A DNA stretch of 64,000 nucleotides from Lachnospiraceae bacterium UBA3316. GTDB lineage: Bacteria > Bacillota > Clostridia > Lachnospirales > Lachnospiraceae. The translations under genes were made by a program, and so were the position numbers. Positions 62,006-64,000 of the stretch are shown in pieces (positions within the stretch are counted from its first letter, which is position 1; every line of letters starts with the position of its first letter). The notes beneath the pieces were generated by a model. It saw nothing but the letters and a program-made list of their open reading frames with translations, was not told the origin of the DNA and searched no databases. The stretch lies in assembly GCA_002361955.1 (NCBI GenBank), contig DESK01000052.1, forward strand, positions 20,023-84,022, read 5' to 3'.

Positions 62006-63265
62006 ATGGGAAATACTACACTTAAAAAGAAAGATATAGAAAATCTGGAAAAATTAGTACAAATAGCTAAAGAACAGGGGAATATAATAAATTTAAATTT
62101 AGTATATATTACAATAGATTCGGAAAAAATAGATTTTATGGAGGTAATGAATTATTTTGAAGATAGGGGAATTACAATGATAGAAGGGGATGTAGAACCA
62201 GATATCACTGCGTATTCATGTGAGGGTGAAAAAATAAGACCTTTTGATCCTTCTAAAATAAGTATTACCATGAAGCCTATGACACTGGATGCACTAATAA
62301 AGAGAATTCAAAATGATGAAATTGAATTTGATACTTCATTTCAAAGAAAAGCAGGGTTATGGAGCAAAAGACAAAAAAGTCAACTATTGGAGTCGATATT
62401 TTTACGAATCCCGTTACCAGCATTTTATTTTGATGCTACGGACGAAGATAAATGGCTGATTATTGATGGATTACAGCGAGTATCAACTTTAAAAGAATTT
62501 GCTGTAGACAAAAGTTTGAAATTACAGGAACTAGAGTTTTTTCCGGAATTGAATGGATGTAATTATGATAAATTGCCTAGAACGTTTCAAAGAAGAATTG
62601 ATGAAACCGTTATAAACGTTTATTTAGTAAATCCATCTACTCCAGAGAATGTAAAATTCAATATTTTTAAAAGAATTAATACAGGAGGTTTAACTCTTGA
62701 ACCTCAGGAAATAAGAAATGCTTTGTTTCAGGGTCAGGCGACAGTGTTTTTACAAGAATGCTCAAAAATGGAATGCTTTATTAATGCATCAGCAGGGAGT
62801 ATAAAAAGCGAAAGAATGCTTGATCGAGAATTTATCCTTCGATATGTTGCTTTTTGTTATTTGGATTTAGAATTGTATAATGGAAATATAGATGAATTTT
62901 TGAACGAAGGAATGAAATTTCTAAATCATGCTAATATAAGTGAAATAAAAAAGATGCAAGAAGAATTTTCCTTTGTGATGAATTCAGTGTTTGCGGTTAT
63001 GGGAAATAATAGCTTTAGAAAAATATGCGCAGATGGAAGACGAAGACCAATTAACAAGGTGATTTTTGAATCTTGGTGTTATGTATTTAGAACGCTGACG
63101 ATAGAAGATGTAGAGCGATTAAAAGAGAAAAAAGATATAGTACAAAAAGAATATATGCGGTTATGTGAATCACAAAATTATTTATATTTATTAAAGGTTC
63201 CAGATAAAAAGGCTTTATATGCACGTATAAGTGCAGTCAAAGAATTAGTTTATCAATTTATTTAG
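62006..63265 (+). CDS. DUF262 protein with a sigma-70 region 1.1-like N-terminus
   Basis: 419 residues from the ATG that has GGGGACG upstream; a TTG six codons earlier is less likely. Residues about 8-66 (EKLVQIAKEQGNIINLNLVY then FMEVMNYFEDRGITMIEGD) follow the pattern of sigma-70 region 1.1. Residues about 95-260 are a DUF262 (ParB/Srx-like) domain: FDTSFQRKAGLWSKRQKSQLLESIFLRIP and WLIIDGLQRVSTLKEF, where the usual DGQQR motif reads DGLQR. The C-terminal part is helical. It precedes an AAA ATPase gene by ten bases, so the two likely work together. DUF262 proteins are often defence nucleases; whether this variant cleaves is unknown. Confidence 0.8.
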   Translation: MGNTTLKKKDIENLEKLVQIAKEQGNIINLNLVYITIDSEKIDFMEVMNYFEDRGITMIEGDVEPDITAYSCEGEKIRPFDPSKISITMKPMTLDALIKRIQNDEIEFDTSFQRKAGLWSKRQKSQLLESIFLRIPLPAFYFDATDEDKWLIIDGLQRVSTLKEFAVDKSLKLQELEFFPELNGCNYDKLPRTFQRRIDETVINVYLVNPSTPENVKFNIFKRINTGGLTLEPQEIRNALFQGQATVFLQECSKMECFINASAGSIKSERMLDREFILRYVAFCYLDLELYNGNIDEFLNEGMKFLNHANISEIKKMQEEFSFVMNSVFAVMGNNSFRKICADGRRRPINKVIFESWCYVFRTLTIEDVERLKEKKDIVQKEYMRLCESQNYLYLLKVPDKKALYARISAVKELVYQFI

Positions 63266-63275
63266 AGGAGAAAAA

Positions 63276-64000
63276 ATGATTAAAAATATTTCTTTGAAAA
63301 ATTTTAAATGTTTTGAAAACATCAATGTTGAATGTCGAGAATTGAATTTATTTACTGGTATTAATGGAATGGGAAAATCTACATTGATTCAAGCACTGTT
63401 ATTGTTACGTCAAACATATGAAAAGTATAATTCTTCTGACTGGAAAAGGATTGTTTTGAATGGTAATTATACTAATTTGGGAACTATGAAAGACGTTGCA
63501 TATTGGTATAGAACAGAGGATAATATTCAGATTTCAATACTTGAAGATGAATTAATGTGGGAATGTGCTTGGAGTGAGAAGCATGTGAATCTATTGTTAG
63601 CACAGGATGAAAAAAAATATAATGAAAGATGTTCCTTAATGGGAGATGGGTTTGAGTATATATCAGCCGAAAGATTAGGACCTAGACGGTATTACGACAA
63701 TCTAGGGAATGAGGGCTATCAGACATTTCAAATAGGAACTCGTGGAGAAAAAACAGCTGCATTGTTGAATGAGATGGGAAGTGATTTTAGAATATATAAA
63801 AATATGAAACATTTTTCAGAGAGTAGTGAACGTTTGGATTTGCAAGTAGATGCATGGATGTCGGAAATCTCACCAGGGATAAAGATTAGCGCAATACCAT
63901 ATTTTGAAGTTGAATTAATGGGATTACGTTATTCTGTAAGCAGTTCGATGGGAGAGGAAAGCGTAAATGCATTAAATATGGGATTTGGAGTTTCATATGT
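63276..64000 (+). CDS. AAA family ATPase (AAA_15/DUF3696-like), cut by window edge
   Basis: At least 241 residues are visible; the gene continues past the right edge. It opens MIKNISLKNFKCFENINVEC, the classical start of ABC-type/SMC-like AAA ATPases, with Walker A GINGMGKSTLIQALLLLRQ. EYISAERLGPRRYYDNLGNEG is the conserved region that precedes the coiled part in DUF3696-like proteins. AGAGGAG precedes the ATG. As partner of the DUF262 gene it would supply the sensor or motor. It belongs to the type of overlooked-nuclease and septu-like ATPases seen in defence islands, but the C-terminus needed to place it is missing. Confidence 0.8.
   Translation, partial: MIKNISLKNFKCFENINVECRELNLFTGINGMGKSTLIQALLLLRQTYEKYNSSDWKRIVLNGNYTNLGTMKDVAYWYRTEDNIQISILEDELMWECAWSEKHVNLLLAQDEKKYNERCSLMGDGFEYISAERLGPRRYYDNLGNEGYQTFQIGTRGEKTAALLNEMGSDFRIYKNMKHFSESSERLDLQVDAWMSEISPGIKISAIPYFEVELMGLRYSVSSSMGEESVNALNMGFGVSY

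Overview
The window looks like Clostridia DNA, most likely Lachnospiraceae. This rests on the gene families and gene order (a LIV transporter operon, a Ter stress cluster, a Bce-type detoxification module, a Csp-like subtilase, and a serine-recombinase element with TnpV, ParM and MobC-type genes). No rRNA or tRNA gene was recognised, so the species is not fixed. Two compositions are visible by eye: GC-rich, gag/ggc-rich coding DNA up to about 38.5 kb, and distinctly AT-richer DNA from there to the right edge.

Region 1 (1-38.5 kb) is chromosomal. It opens with the 3' end of proS, then a branched-chain amino-acid ABC operon (livJHMGF, with a strong promoter and a structured leader) and a cytidylate-kinase-like gene. 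Next is a large Ter-type stress cluster: PRTase-TRSP, StiP/PRTase-PELOTA, CitE-like lyase, YceG, TelA, three TerD paralogues and a calcium-type P-ATPase, followed by a HAD hydrolase that has its own promoter. After this come a BceRS-like two-component system with BceAB-like ABC transporter, a LytTR/GHKL pair on the minus strand, a degenerate receiver-like protein, a 3452-residue secreted repeat protein with a recent internal duplication, and a Csp-type S8 protease.

Region 2 (about 38.5-61.9 kb) is a mosaic mobilizable element. It carries tnpV, a replication-initiator-like HTH gene (apparently frameshifted), parM/parR, mobC, a relaxase overlapped by a coiled-coil gene, and at the far right three tandem large serine recombinases. 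No conjugation ATPase or mating-pair genes are present, so it looks mobilizable rather than self-transmissible. Its cargo is a minus-strand redox/ABC module: an OmpR-type two-component system, a TlpA-like lipoprotein, two MacB-like ABC fusions, a 51-residue CXXC membrane protein and a polyferredoxin. Next to it are recombination scars (including a PglX-like/recombinase chimera), an HD hydrolase, and a MarR-MATE unit. An XRE repressor faces an array of three operators, one of which fills the spacer of a consensus promoter reading toward the recombinases; this looks like the excision switch.

Region 3 (61.9-64 kb) starts a DUF262 protein whose N-terminus resembles sigma-70 region 1.1, followed by an AAA ATPase cut by the window edge. 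This is a plausible defence-type pair.

The strongest leads are: the cargo module, whose two transcription units share the same 11-bp-phased direct repeat and -10 layout; the XRE operator array; the sigma-1.1-like/DUF262 fusion; and the 449-bp relaxase/coiled-coil overlap.
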